64,000 nt of DNA, taken from assembly GCF_003024715.1 (NCBI RefSeq), contig NZ_PYLO01000003.1:360736-424735 (forward strand), given 5' to 3'. Both the position numbers and the translations under genes were made by a program. The number at the start of each line of letters is the position of its first letter. The first letter of the stretch is position 1. This stretch comes from Clostridium fessum (lineage in GTDB: Bacteria; Bacillota; Clostridia; Lachnospirales; Lachnospiraceae). Of this stretch, positions 1 to 6,941 are shown piece by piece. The notes beneath the pieces were generated by a model, which was not told where the DNA came from, did no database searches, and worked only from the letters and a program-made list of their open reading frames with translations.

Positions 1-39
1 GTTCGTATTCATTTTGTCAATATCATTTTGATATTTCAT
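1..39 (-). CDS. N-terminal fragment of an unidentified gene leaving the window
   Basis: The reverse strand has an AAGGGG ribosome binding site at about 45-50 followed by ATG at 39 and thirteen open codons (MKYQNDIDKMNTN) to the window edge. The terminator at 72-119 separates it from the kinase gene. Too short to assign a function; whether it is a real gene depends on sequence outside the window. Confidence 0.4.
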   Translation of the reverse strand, partial: MKYQNDIDKMNTN

Positions 40-71
40 ATTTTCCCCTTACTTGTAATAATAGCAAAACA

Positions 72-119
72 GCACATACAGCCGTCCAAACACTCTCGTA
101 TTCGCCCGGCTGTATGTGC
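72..119 (-). terminator. Rho-independent terminator after the kinase-like gene
   Basis: A perfect 13-bp stem (72-84 with 107-119) closes a 22-nt loop. On the minus strand it is followed by TGTTTTGCTATTATT, a moderate T-rich tail, so it most likely ends transcripts from the gene at 171-803. Confidence 0.7.
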
Positions 120-170
120 CATTTTACACGATACTATATTGAATTGCAAGTGGAAGTCATTCTTTTTCCC

Positions 171-803
171 TTACAAAAGCCCCCTCATTTTTAAATAATC
201 CTTAATCAACTGAACCGCCCCGTCCACACCAATCTGTGTCGTATTAATCAAAAGGTCGTAGTTCTCCGGCTTCTCCCAGTCGCGCCCTGCATAATAACGA
301 TTATAATCGCGGCGTTCCCGGTCGATCCGGTGGATATTTTTGAGGACATCTTTGTCCGCGTAGAGATTCCGCTCACGCACGCGCTCCTCGCGCACCTTGA
401 TATCCGCGTAGAGGAACACGCGAATCAGTCCCTCGGTGCCGTCCAGCACATAATCCGCGCAGCGGCCGATGATGACGCAGGATTCCTCCGCCGCCAGCTT
501 CCGGATCACTTCCGACTGGAAGCGAAACAGATTGTCGGCTGAAATGAGATCGGAACCGAACGACGGTGCGCCCTTTTCCGGTGTCAATGTATTGATAATC
601 TTGTATAAAAGCCGGTTGCCCGCCTTCTCGTCTGCCAGATGGAAATAGCTCTCTTTGATACCGCTCTCATCTGAGTTCATACGGAGAATGTTCTTATCAT
701 AAAAACTGATCCCCAGATCTTCCGCCAACTTTTTGCCCGTATCCGCACCGCCGCTTCCATACTGCCTCGCAATCGTGATGATAATTTTTTTCTTCTCTGA
801 CAT
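171..803 (-). CDS. Cytidylate-kinase-like family protein
   Basis: A 210-aa soluble protein starting at ATG 803 with GGGAGGGG upstream. It opens with a P-loop-like segment (IARQYGSGGADTGKKLA) in which GSGG replaces the usual GxxGxGK, as in the cytidylate-kinase-like family common in Clostridia. Later features fit a nucleoside-monophosphate kinase fold: CVIIGRCADYVL around residue 110, then an arginine-rich lid (VREERVRERN) and RIDRERRDYNRYYAG near residue 160. Members are thought to phosphorylate nucleotides, but the substrate is unproven. It stands alone, with its own terminator at 72-119. Family assignment is fairly sure; the reaction is inferred. Confidence 0.8.
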   Translation of the reverse strand: MSEKKKIIITIARQYGSGGADTGKKLAEDLGISFYDKNILRMNSDESGIKESYFHLADEKAGNRLLYKIINTLTPEKGAPSFGSDLISADNLFRFQSEVIRKLAAEESCVIIGRCADYVLDGTEGLIRVFLYADIKVREERVRERNLYADKDVLKNIHRIDRERRDYNRYYAGRDWEKPENYDLLINTTQIGVDGAVQLIKDYLKMRGLL

Positions 804-973
804 ACCAAACCCCTCCCTTTATCTACAAGAAAATGCATATTGCTTTCTATCTTCAGCATACCATAATGAGGGGATTTTTTCCATTCATTTTTACAAAAAG
901 CACAGCAAAAATCAATCAAATAAGTCATTCTATTCTTATTTTCAGATAGTGCCTGTTTTTCAGCTTTTCTCCC

Positions 974-1774
974 CTACTTCACCTCCCTCTCATACAAAAG
1001 CACCGTCGGAAATCCCGCCTTCCGCAGTTCCCGTTCCATCCGCACAGCGTTGTCGAGATTTTTAAACGCACCGACCCGAAGCTTGAAATACGTCCCATCG
1101 TACACCAGAAATGCAGGGAATCCCATACGGCGCAGTTCTTCTAACTGCTGCTCTGCCAGCGATCGGATGCGGTACGCCCCCGTCTGGATCTGGTAATAAT
1201 AGTCGCTCTCTTCCACCGGACGGCGATCCATGTCGTCATCGATTACATTTAGAATCCCAGATGCAACCGCCGCCGCAATTTCGTCAAACTGCGCGTCAAA
1301 CCGCTTGTTATCCTCCGGATTGTCGATAAATCCGACTTCAACCAGAACCGCCGGCATCTGCGTTTTCCGCAGCACAATCAAATCCGGGCGCTCGATCACG
1401 CCGAGATCCACATATCCGGTGCGCGCCAGCTCTCTCTGTATTGAATCCGCCAGCTGTTCTGATTCCCTGCCTGTCTTGTACACCAGCGTCATGACGCCCG
1501 AACCTTTTCCCGGCTCACTCGCCGCATTGCGGTGCAGGGAAACAAAATAGTCCGCGCCCGCCTCATTTCCCATCTCTGCTTTCTGGTAGGGCGTGTCATA
1601 GACGTCCGTTGACCGCGTGTAGACGGCATTCACCCCATTTTCCTCGAGAATCCTCCCTACTGCCAGCGCCAGACGCAGGGTATCGTCCTTTTCCATCCGA
1701 TCCTCAAATACTGCTCCCGGATCTTTCGTTCCGCCGTGCCCGGCATCTATCATCACTTTCTTTTTTTCTTCCAA
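974..1774 (-). CDS. N-acetylmuramoyl-L-alanine amidase with C-terminal SPOR domain
   Basis: Zinc-dependent Amidase_3 enzyme expected to cleave the amide between N-acetylmuramic acid and L-alanine in peptidoglycan. The start is TTG at 1774, the only start preceded by a good site (GAGGAG). Residues 8-15 give the zinc-binding GHGG motif; SLHRNA near residue 80 supplies the second His, and VEVGFIDNPEDN near residue 146 carries the catalytic Glu. A SPOR-like repeat region (YYYQIQTGAYRI, then YFKLRVGAFKN) fills the last 75 residues and should bind denuded glycan. No signal peptide or membrane segment is visible, so it may act inside the mother cell or after lysis. Its ribosome binding site lies in a hairpin (1782-1828). 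Confidence 0.9.
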   Translation of the reverse strand: MEEKKKVMIDAGHGGTKDPGAVFEDRMEKDDTLRLALAVGRILEENGVNAVYTRSTDVYDTPYQKAEMGNEAGADYFVSLHRNAASEPGKGSGVMTLVYKTGRESEQLADSIQRELARTGYVDLGVIERPDLIVLRKTQMPAVLVEVGFIDNPEDNKRFDAQFDEIAAAVASGILNVIDDDMDRRPVEESDYYYQIQTGAYRIRSLAEQQLEELRRMGFPAFLVYDGTYFKLRVGAFKNLDNAVRMERELRKAGFPTVLLYEREVK

Positions 1775-1781
1775 AAGAAAA

Positions 1782-1828
1782 GACTCCTCTCACATATCGT
1801 TGTACTACTACCATATGTGAAAGAAGTC
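1782..1828 (-). promoter_or_regulatory. Hairpin containing the amidase ribosome binding site, terminator-like
   Basis: A 16-bp stem (1782-1797 with 1813-1828, two G-U pairs in the minus-strand RNA) lies between dapF and the amidase. Its 3' arm contains GAGGAG, the amidase Shine-Dalgarno sequence, and is followed by TTTTCTTTT. It could end the dapF transcript, mask the amidase start on read-through RNA, or both. Confidence 0.6.
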
Positions 1829-1846
1829 CCAAAGTTTCCTGTTTAA

Positions 1847-2647
1847 TTATTCCTCATACTCCCCGCTAAACACTTCCACCGCCGGTCCAGTCATGAACAC
1901 GCGGTTTTTCTCGCGGTCCCAGCGGATCTGCAGGCAGCCGCCCAGCAGCTCGACCTCAACCTCATCCTCCGTATGCCCTGCCAGAATAGATGCAACGGCA
2001 ACCGCGCAGGCACCTGTTCCACATGCCATCGTTTCGCCGGATCCGCGCTCCCAGACACGCATTTTTACGTGTGTGCGGTCAATGACCTTGACAAACTCGG
2101 TGTTGGTACGGTCCGGGAAACGCTTATGGAACTCGAATTTCGGTCCGATCGTCTCCAGATCCAAGGAATCAATCTCGTCCATAAACAGAACGGCGTGCGG
2201 ATTTCCCATGGAAATTCCGGTAAATTCGTATTCCGTTCCATCTACCTCGATCTTCTCCGGAAGCTCGGAAGTCTGCTCCGGCTCGCCCATATCGACGGTG
2301 ACCGCCGTTACTTTGCCATTTTCAACCTTCATATCCAGATATTTAATCCCGGACAATGTCTCAACAGAAATCTGCGGCTTGTCCACGATATGGTGGTCAT
2401 ACGCATATTTTCCCACACAGCGGATGCCGTTGCCGCACATCGCGCCGCGGGAACCGTCCAGATTGTACATATCCATGCGGCAGTCTGCCACCTCGGATGG
2501 AGTAATCAGAATCAATCCGTCGGAACCAATTCCAAAATGGCGGTCACTGACGGCAATCGCCAACTTCTCCGGATCGTTTACCGTTTCTTCAAAACAGTTG
2601 ACATAGACATAATCATTGCCAAGTCCCTGCATTTTTGTAAATTTCAT
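1847..2647 (-). CDS. dapF: Diaminopimelate epimerase, canonical
   Basis: Interconverts LL- and meso-2,6-diaminopimelate in the cytoplasm, feeding lysine and peptidoglycan synthesis. Of 266 aa, close to the family norm of about 275. Both catalytic cysteines are present: CGNGIRC near residue 71 and ACGTGACA near residue 207. Other signatures are MQGLGNDYVYVN at the N-terminus, FGIGSDGLILI near residue 40 and GNPHAVLF near residue 148. ATG 2647 follows AAGGAG. It lies 46 bp downstream of the ANTAR gene on the same strand and may be co-transcribed with it. It serves as an internal reference for the divergent paralogue at 4820-5680. Confidence 0.96.
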   Translation of the reverse strand: MKFTKMQGLGNDYVYVNCFEETVNDPEKLAIAVSDRHFGIGSDGLILITPSEVADCRMDMYNLDGSRGAMCGNGIRCVGKYAYDHHIVDKPQISVETLSGIKYLDMKVENGKVTAVTVDMGEPEQTSELPEKIEVDGTEYEFTGISMGNPHAVLFMDEIDSLDLETIGPKFEFHKRFPDRTNTEFVKVIDRTHVKMRVWERGSGETMACGTGACAVAVASILAGHTEDEVEVELLGGCLQIRWDREKNRVFMTGPAVEVFSGEYEE

Positions 2648-2693
2648 TGTTTTTACTGCTCCTTCTGCCTTTTTGATCCTATTTTAAAGGATC

Positions 2694-3248
2694 TTACGCC
2701 ATTTTGTAAAGACTGATTACCATTTGTGCCGCCTCAATAAGGCTGACCTGGCTGTCCATGCTGCATTTCTGCAGATATTTATGCGCTTCTGGCTCCGTCA
2801 TCCGGTTCCTCTCCATCAAAATCGCCTTTGCGGTGTCGATCGCTTTCTGATCCTCTTCCCTGCGCTTCTGCGGCGGCTGGTGACGCATCCGCCGTCTTTT
2901 TTCCGCCTGCGTCTGCTCAATCATGCGGACCGTTGAAACTAAATCTCCCATTTTAAACGGCGCCGGCAGGCAGACAATCTTTCCCATCGCTTCGCCGCTC
3001 CACCGGCTTGGGGAAGCAATGAGAAGCAAATCAAATCCCGGCGGCAGCTGGTCGGCAAGCTGCCGGCAGGTCATATCACCAAACCGGTAGCCGCTCACCA
3101 CAATCCCGCTTCGCAAATCATCGGTTGACGCTAAAACCTGCGCGCCCGATGTGCAGGAGGCTGTGACCTGTATTCCATGTTTTACGAGTATATTTCTAAT
3201 ATTTCGTCCGTCCTGCGGCTTCGAAAATGCTACTATGATGTTTCCCAC
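2694..3248 (-). CDS. ANTAR-domain RNA-binding regulator with degenerate receiver
   Basis: A 184-aa protein from a GTG start at 3248 with GAGGTGAG upstream. The N-terminal 110 residues look like a response-regulator receiver, but the strand that normally ends in the phosphorylated Asp reads GIVVSGYRFG, with no acidic residue there. After a basic linker (KRRRMRHQPPQKRRE) the last 55 residues form an ANTAR domain (AIDTAKAILMERNRMTE, then the Ala-rich EAAQMVISLYKMA). ANTAR proteins bind paired RNA hairpins and prevent termination. The gene starts 31 bp after the glutamine-synthetase-like gene, whose leader carries a terminator, so that leader is the obvious target. The missing Asp suggests control by something other than phosphorylation. 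Confidence 0.88.
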   Translation of the reverse strand: MGNIIVAFSKPQDGRNIRNILVKHGIQVTASCTSGAQVLASTDDLRSGIVVSGYRFGDMTCRQLADQLPPGFDLLLIASPSRWSGEAMGKIVCLPAPFKMGDLVSTVRMIEQTQAEKRRRMRHQPPQKRREEDQKAIDTAKAILMERNRMTEPEAHKYLQKCSMDSQVSLIEAAQMVISLYKMA

Positions 3249-3279
3249 GTGGTCTCACCTCACTGCGATTTCGTACCCC

Positions 3280-4599
3280 CTAACAACGATACAGATATTC
3301 CGCTGTCTCCCAATCCGTCACATAGGCACAGAAGCGTTCCCACTCCTCTTTCTTGCCCTCGCCGTACATCCGGCAGAACTTTTCCCCAAATACACGGTGT
3401 GCAAATTCATTCTGATCCAGCTTCTGGAGCAATATCCCCAATGTCTCCGGGAACCGCGGCGCATCCTCATCGCCCGCTTCTTCATCCAGCACCAGCGCCT
3501 TCTCGATTCCTTCCAGTCCTGCTGCCAGAATCGCCGTCAGCGCCAGATACGGATTCGCAGACGGATCCGGGAACTGCACTTCCACGGAAATACGTCCGTT
3601 CCGGTCTTCCTTCACATGAACTGCCTTTTTACTTCCCTTTTCCCACACAGCCGCCGGGAACTCCGGCTGGAACACCGTGCTCCGCTCCGCCGCCAGACGT
3701 TTATATGAATTGACGGTTGGATTCGTAAAAATCATCATATCACTCAGATTTTTAAGCACGCCTGCTGCAAAATGCTTCGCCTGCGCCATCGCCTCCGCGC
3801 CCCGTCTGGAAGAGATCGACACGCCCACATGAAGCCCCGATCCGTCGCCGCTCATGTTTGGCTTCGGCATAAAAGTCGCATGCAGACCATGGCGTTTCGC
3901 AATCCGTTTGACCGCCGCCTTGAACGTCTGTAAATAATCTGCTGCCTCAATGCCCCGGCGCGCCGGAAGGACGAAGCTGTGCTGTCCGGCAGTCAGACCA
4001 TGATGCGTGCTCTCGACCGCAAATCCTGCTTCCTCCAGGCTCAGAACCATGTCCCGGCGGACGCCCTCTGCCAAATCGATCGGCCCCGCGTCATAATACC
4101 CGGCAACCTCATGCGTCACCGTCGTCGGTCTCCCATCATCATCCGTGTGAAACAGATAAAACTCACACTGGAAATCAAAATCAAAGTCCAGTCCCATCTT
4201 CTCGGCACGTTTTACCGTTTCCTGTAAAATATGACGCGAATCCGTCCAGGACGGCGTCCCATCCGCATTGCAGACCTGGCAGATCACGCGCGCTACATTT
4301 TCCTGCCCGGAATCCCACGGAAGGACCTGATACGTTGATGCATCCGGCTTCAAGTACAATTCCACACTCTCGCTCTGGTCCGTCAGATATTCCGGCGCCG
4401 CCGCGCCCTCGATCCCAGCTTTCTGTAAGCCGCCGAGCGCAAACCGGTTGATTGCATACCCCTCTTTCATCGCTTTTTCCGCCTGCCTCCGCGTCATCTG
4501 GACCATTTTGCACTGTCCAAAAATATCGGTAAACTGCAGCTTTACCAAATCAACATCTTCATCAAAAAAAGGTTCGGATCGGTTCGTATTCTCTCCCAT
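3280..4599 (-). CDS. Glutamine-synthetase-like protein, probably not a canonical GS
   Basis: A 439-aa protein of type I glutamine synthetase length and order. ATG 4599 is preferred because GGAGG is 8 nt upstream, against 2 nt for ATG 4605. Recognisable blocks are LQFTDIFG, ATFMPKP, GSGLH, NPTVNSYKRL and FPDPSANPYLA. By eye against the Bacillus enzyme, many ligands are changed: the metal Glu of EPEF is Gln (QCEFYLF), both Glu of HHEVAPGQHE are replaced (HHGLTAGQHS), the DGSS loop Asp is absent (RFALGGL), the NRSxLIR arginines become KGSKKAV, and the Arg of VEVR is Gln (VEVQ). The GSGxH His and VEV Glu remain. It may be inactive, use another substrate, or sense nitrogen. A terminator precedes its ribosome binding site. 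Confidence 0.85.
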   Translation of the reverse strand: MGENTNRSEPFFDEDVDLVKLQFTDIFGQCKMVQMTRRQAEKAMKEGYAINRFALGGLQKAGIEGAAAPEYLTDQSESVELYLKPDASTYQVLPWDSGQENVARVICQVCNADGTPSWTDSRHILQETVKRAEKMGLDFDFDFQCEFYLFHTDDDGRPTTVTHEVAGYYDAGPIDLAEGVRRDMVLSLEEAGFAVESTHHGLTAGQHSFVLPARRGIEAADYLQTFKAAVKRIAKRHGLHATFMPKPNMSGDGSGLHVGVSISSRRGAEAMAQAKHFAAGVLKNLSDMMIFTNPTVNSYKRLAAERSTVFQPEFPAAVWEKGSKKAVHVKEDRNGRISVEVQFPDPSANPYLALTAILAAGLEGIEKALVLDEEAGDEDAPRFPETLGILLQKLDQNEFAHRVFGEKFCRMYGEGKKEEWERFCAYVTDWETAEYLYRC

Positions 4600-4613
4600 C
4601 GCCATTTCCTCCT

Positions 4614-4657
4614 ATAAAAAACGAGGCAGCTGTCTTTGTTTCCAGTCAGCCCCCTCG
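4614..4657 (-). terminator. Leader terminator (attenuator) of the GS-like gene
   Basis: In the minus-strand leader a stem (4622-4632 with 4647-4657: CGAGG/CCTCG plus GGCTG/CAGCT-type pairs around one mismatch) is followed directly by six U and then ATAGGAGG, the ribosome binding site. A terminator in front of an open reading frame implies conditional read-through. The downstream ANTAR protein is the natural antiterminator candidate. Confidence 0.75.
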
Positions 4658-4742
4658 CCCTCTTTTCATATACGCCCAGAATTTTCCTGCCTATACAGCC
4701 CCCAAAATTTCAAGCATACGTTTATGATCGTTTTGCTGTGTG

Positions 4743-4761
4743 AGAATGCCCCTGTCATTCT
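4743..4761 (-). promoter_or_regulatory. Possible ANTAR-type leader hairpin
   Basis: AGAATG/CATTCT form a 6-bp stem around the minus-strand loop ACAGGGG. ANTAR target loops usually have six bases with A first and G fourth; this loop has both but seven bases. No convincing second hairpin was found by eye between here and the terminator at 4614-4657, so this is tentative. Confidence 0.3.
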
Positions 4762-4819
4762 TTTCACAATTTTTATAAATAAAATATAGCAGTCCGATAT
4801 TTTTCTGTCAAATACTTTT

Positions 4820-5680
4820 TTATTTAATCCGCAGCTGTTCGCTCAATTCATTTCCCAACTGGATATGTCCCACATATCCGACCTCGCCGACCATGTAAAC
4901 CATGCCGTCCTCCTTGATTTCCACTTCCAGCGTGCCGCCCGGCATATGGACGTACATATGCGGATCAGCAAGTCCCAGGCGGTATGCCGCACTCGCCGCC
5001 GCGCAGGCGCAGCTTCCGGACGCCAGCGTATATCCAACGCCTCTCTCATAGATCTCGATCTGGATATTCGTCCGGTCAAGGACATTTAAAATCTGCGTAT
5101 TGACCTTTTCCGGGAAATATTCGGATGTTTCCGAATGCTCGCCGATCCGGCACACCATTTCCTTCGAAATCTCATTCATCCAGATGACGCAGTGCGGATT
5201 TCCCATTGAAAGACAAGTCGTGACATACGGAATCTTTCCAAATACCATCGTCTGGTTTACCATCTCCCGCCGCTCGCCGGTCACCGGAATCTCATCGCTC
5301 CAGAACGTCGGATGCCCCATCGAAATTTTCACACGGGTCGCATCCTCGTTGAGATAAAAGACTGTCTCCTCGCCTCCCAGCGTTTTCCAGGAGATCGTCG
5401 TTTTCTGCACATATCCCGCGTCCCGCAGATATTTTGCAAAAATACCCATACCGTTGCCGCTCTTCTCCGCCTCGCTTCCGTCCGCGTTGTAGATGTGTAC
5501 ATAAAAATCATTCTCCCCCAGATATGGACCCGCCAGAATGCCATCCGCGCCGATGCCAAAATGACGGCTGCACATCTTCTTGATATTCTCCACATTCAAT
5601 TCCAGATCATTCTTATTTGGATCAAACACCAGGTAATCATTTCCCATACAGTGATATTTTTCAAGCACAACCTGTTTCAT
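4820..5680 (-). CDS. DapF-fold protein with both catalytic Cys replaced by Ser
   Basis: A 286-aa homologue of diaminopimelate epimerase, starting at ATG 5680 after GGAGG. It keeps the fold signatures MGNDYLVFDPN, FGIGADGILAG, GNPHCVIW and ERGVGYT. Where DapF has CGNGxRC it reads KSGNGMGIF, and where DapF has ACGTGACA it reads ASGSCACA, so both acid/base cysteines are Ser; the Glu of the ERGxGET motif is Tyr. I confirmed the Ser codons (AGC and TCC) in the DNA. In the related proline racemase family such swaps change the reaction to dehydration or a different epimerisation. It is unlikely to be a standard DAP epimerase, especially with an intact dapF 2 kb away. It lies upstream of the GS-like gene on the same strand. 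Confidence 0.82.
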   Translation of the reverse strand: MKQVVLEKYHCMGNDYLVFDPNKNDLELNVENIKKMCSRHFGIGADGILAGPYLGENDFYVHIYNADGSEAEKSGNGMGIFAKYLRDAGYVQKTTISWKTLGGEETVFYLNEDATRVKISMGHPTFWSDEIPVTGERREMVNQTMVFGKIPYVTTCLSMGNPHCVIWMNEISKEMVCRIGEHSETSEYFPEKVNTQILNVLDRTNIQIEIYERGVGYTLASGSCACAAASAAYRLGLADPHMYVHMPGGTLEVEIKEDGMVYMVGEVGYVGHIQLGNELSEQLRIK

Positions 5681-5985
5681 CGCGATACCTCCTGCCTATT
5701 TTAATCAATACCATAAAATTCTTTCATCAATGATTTCTATTCTACTTCCGTTCTGGAAACCACTCTTTCTTTAATTTTTATTTTAGGAAAATATAGCAGC
5801 TTTTAATAGAAGAATCATGCTTTAAATATTGCATATAATGCTATATAATATGAACTAAGAAATGAAATGTCTGTGTTTCAAAACATATTTATCTCAAAGG
5901 AAAACAACAAACTCAATGCATTTATACAAGATATAATTTCCCGCAACAATCAACCTGCAATACACTCAAAAAAAGGAGTCCCATT
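5681..5985. other. Divergent intergenic region between dapF-like and AraC genes
   Basis: AT-rich, no convincing gene. Several TATAAT-like hexamers cluster around 5833-5850 ahead of the AraC gene. AAGGAG at about 5973-5978 is the AraC ribosome binding site. Promoters for both divergent genes should lie here but no clear -35/-10 pair could be fixed. Confidence 0.4.
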
Positions 5986-6927
5986 ATGCCAGAAAACACC
6001 ACCCACGAATCCCCCGCCTACGAAAAACGCGGCTACCTCAACCACGAATTCCGCCTTTTCCACCTGCGCGGGCAGATGGATACACCGGTTGCCTACCACT
6101 ATCATGATTTCCACAAAGTCCTGATCCTGTTAAATGGCGAAGCAGACTACATCGTGGAAGGCCGTTCCTACCACCTCCGCCCGCTCGACATCGTCCTCGT
6201 CGGCGCGCACTGCCTGCACAAGCCGGTCGTACCATACCACAGCCGATATGAGCGTATCATCCTCTACCTGTCGCCGGAATGTCTGGATGCATTCTCCTGT
6301 GCTGACTGTGCGCTCGACCTCTGTTTCCAGCTTGCCAGAGAACAGCAGTCCGATGTTCTGCGCCTCGGTTCCCTTACCATGACGCCGCTCTTAGAGGCGC
6401 TGTCAAGACTGGAAAATGCCTATCAGGCAGGTGGTACAAATGACAATGGCACAGACAATGCTAACTTTGAATCCCTTGGTGGCAGCAGTTATGGCTCCGG
6501 GCTTCTTCTGCGTTTATTATTCCTGGAATTTATGGTACACCTTGATCGCGCCGCCTCCGAAAACCATCGGGAATACGTTCCGACCTCCCCTTCCGGCGAA
6601 AAAATCCTGGAACTCATGCGCTACCTCTCTGAACACCCAGAAGAAGACCACACGATCGACCAGCTCGCCACCCGCTTTTACATGAGCAAATACCACATGA
6701 TGCGCCTCTTCCGCCAGGAAACCGGCTACACCATTACCGAATACCTGACCGAAAAACGCCTCCAAAACGCAAACGAGCTCCTGCGCCGGGGCACCCCCGT
6801 CACAGAAGCCTGCTATCAATCCGGATTCCGCAATTATGCTGCGTTCCTCCGGGCATATAAGAAAAAATATCGCGATACGCCGCATAATTTATCCAGATTA
6901 AATTACCAAGAAAATTTTACTATATAA
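5986..6927 (+). CDS. AraC-family transcriptional regulator with N-terminal cupin
   Basis: A 313-aa DNA-binding regulator. Residues 30-95 form a small-molecule-binding cupin (HYHDFHKVLILLNGEADYIV, then RPLDIVLVGAHCLHKPVV). The last 100 residues hold two helix-turn-helix motifs (IDQLATRFYMSKYHMMRLFR and VTEACYQSGFRNYAAFLRAY) ending in the usual KKKYRDTPHNLSR. AAGGAG precedes ATG 5986. Transcribed away from the dapF-like gene and convergent with the YtvI-like gene 14 bp away. The ligand and targets are unknown; divergent placement makes the dapF-like gene a candidate target. Confidence 0.92.
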   Translation: MPENTTHESPAYEKRGYLNHEFRLFHLRGQMDTPVAYHYHDFHKVLILLNGEADYIVEGRSYHLRPLDIVLVGAHCLHKPVVPYHSRYERIILYLSPECLDAFSCADCALDLCFQLAREQQSDVLRLGSLTMTPLLEALSRLENAYQAGGTNDNGTDNANFESLGGSSYGSGLLLRLLFLEFMVHLDRAASENHREYVPTSPSGEKILELMRYLSEHPEEDHTIDQLATRFYMSKYHMMRLFRQETGYTITEYLTEKRLQNANELLRRGTPVTEACYQSGFRNYAAFLRAYKKKYRDTPHNLSRLNYQENFTI

Positions 6928-6941
6928 TAAGGAAACTTCCC

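Noticed and set aside
1893..2716. Two long plus-strand ORFs opposite dapF
   Set aside because: Antisense shadows; the minus-strand frame encodes an unmistakable DapF with both catalytic cysteines.
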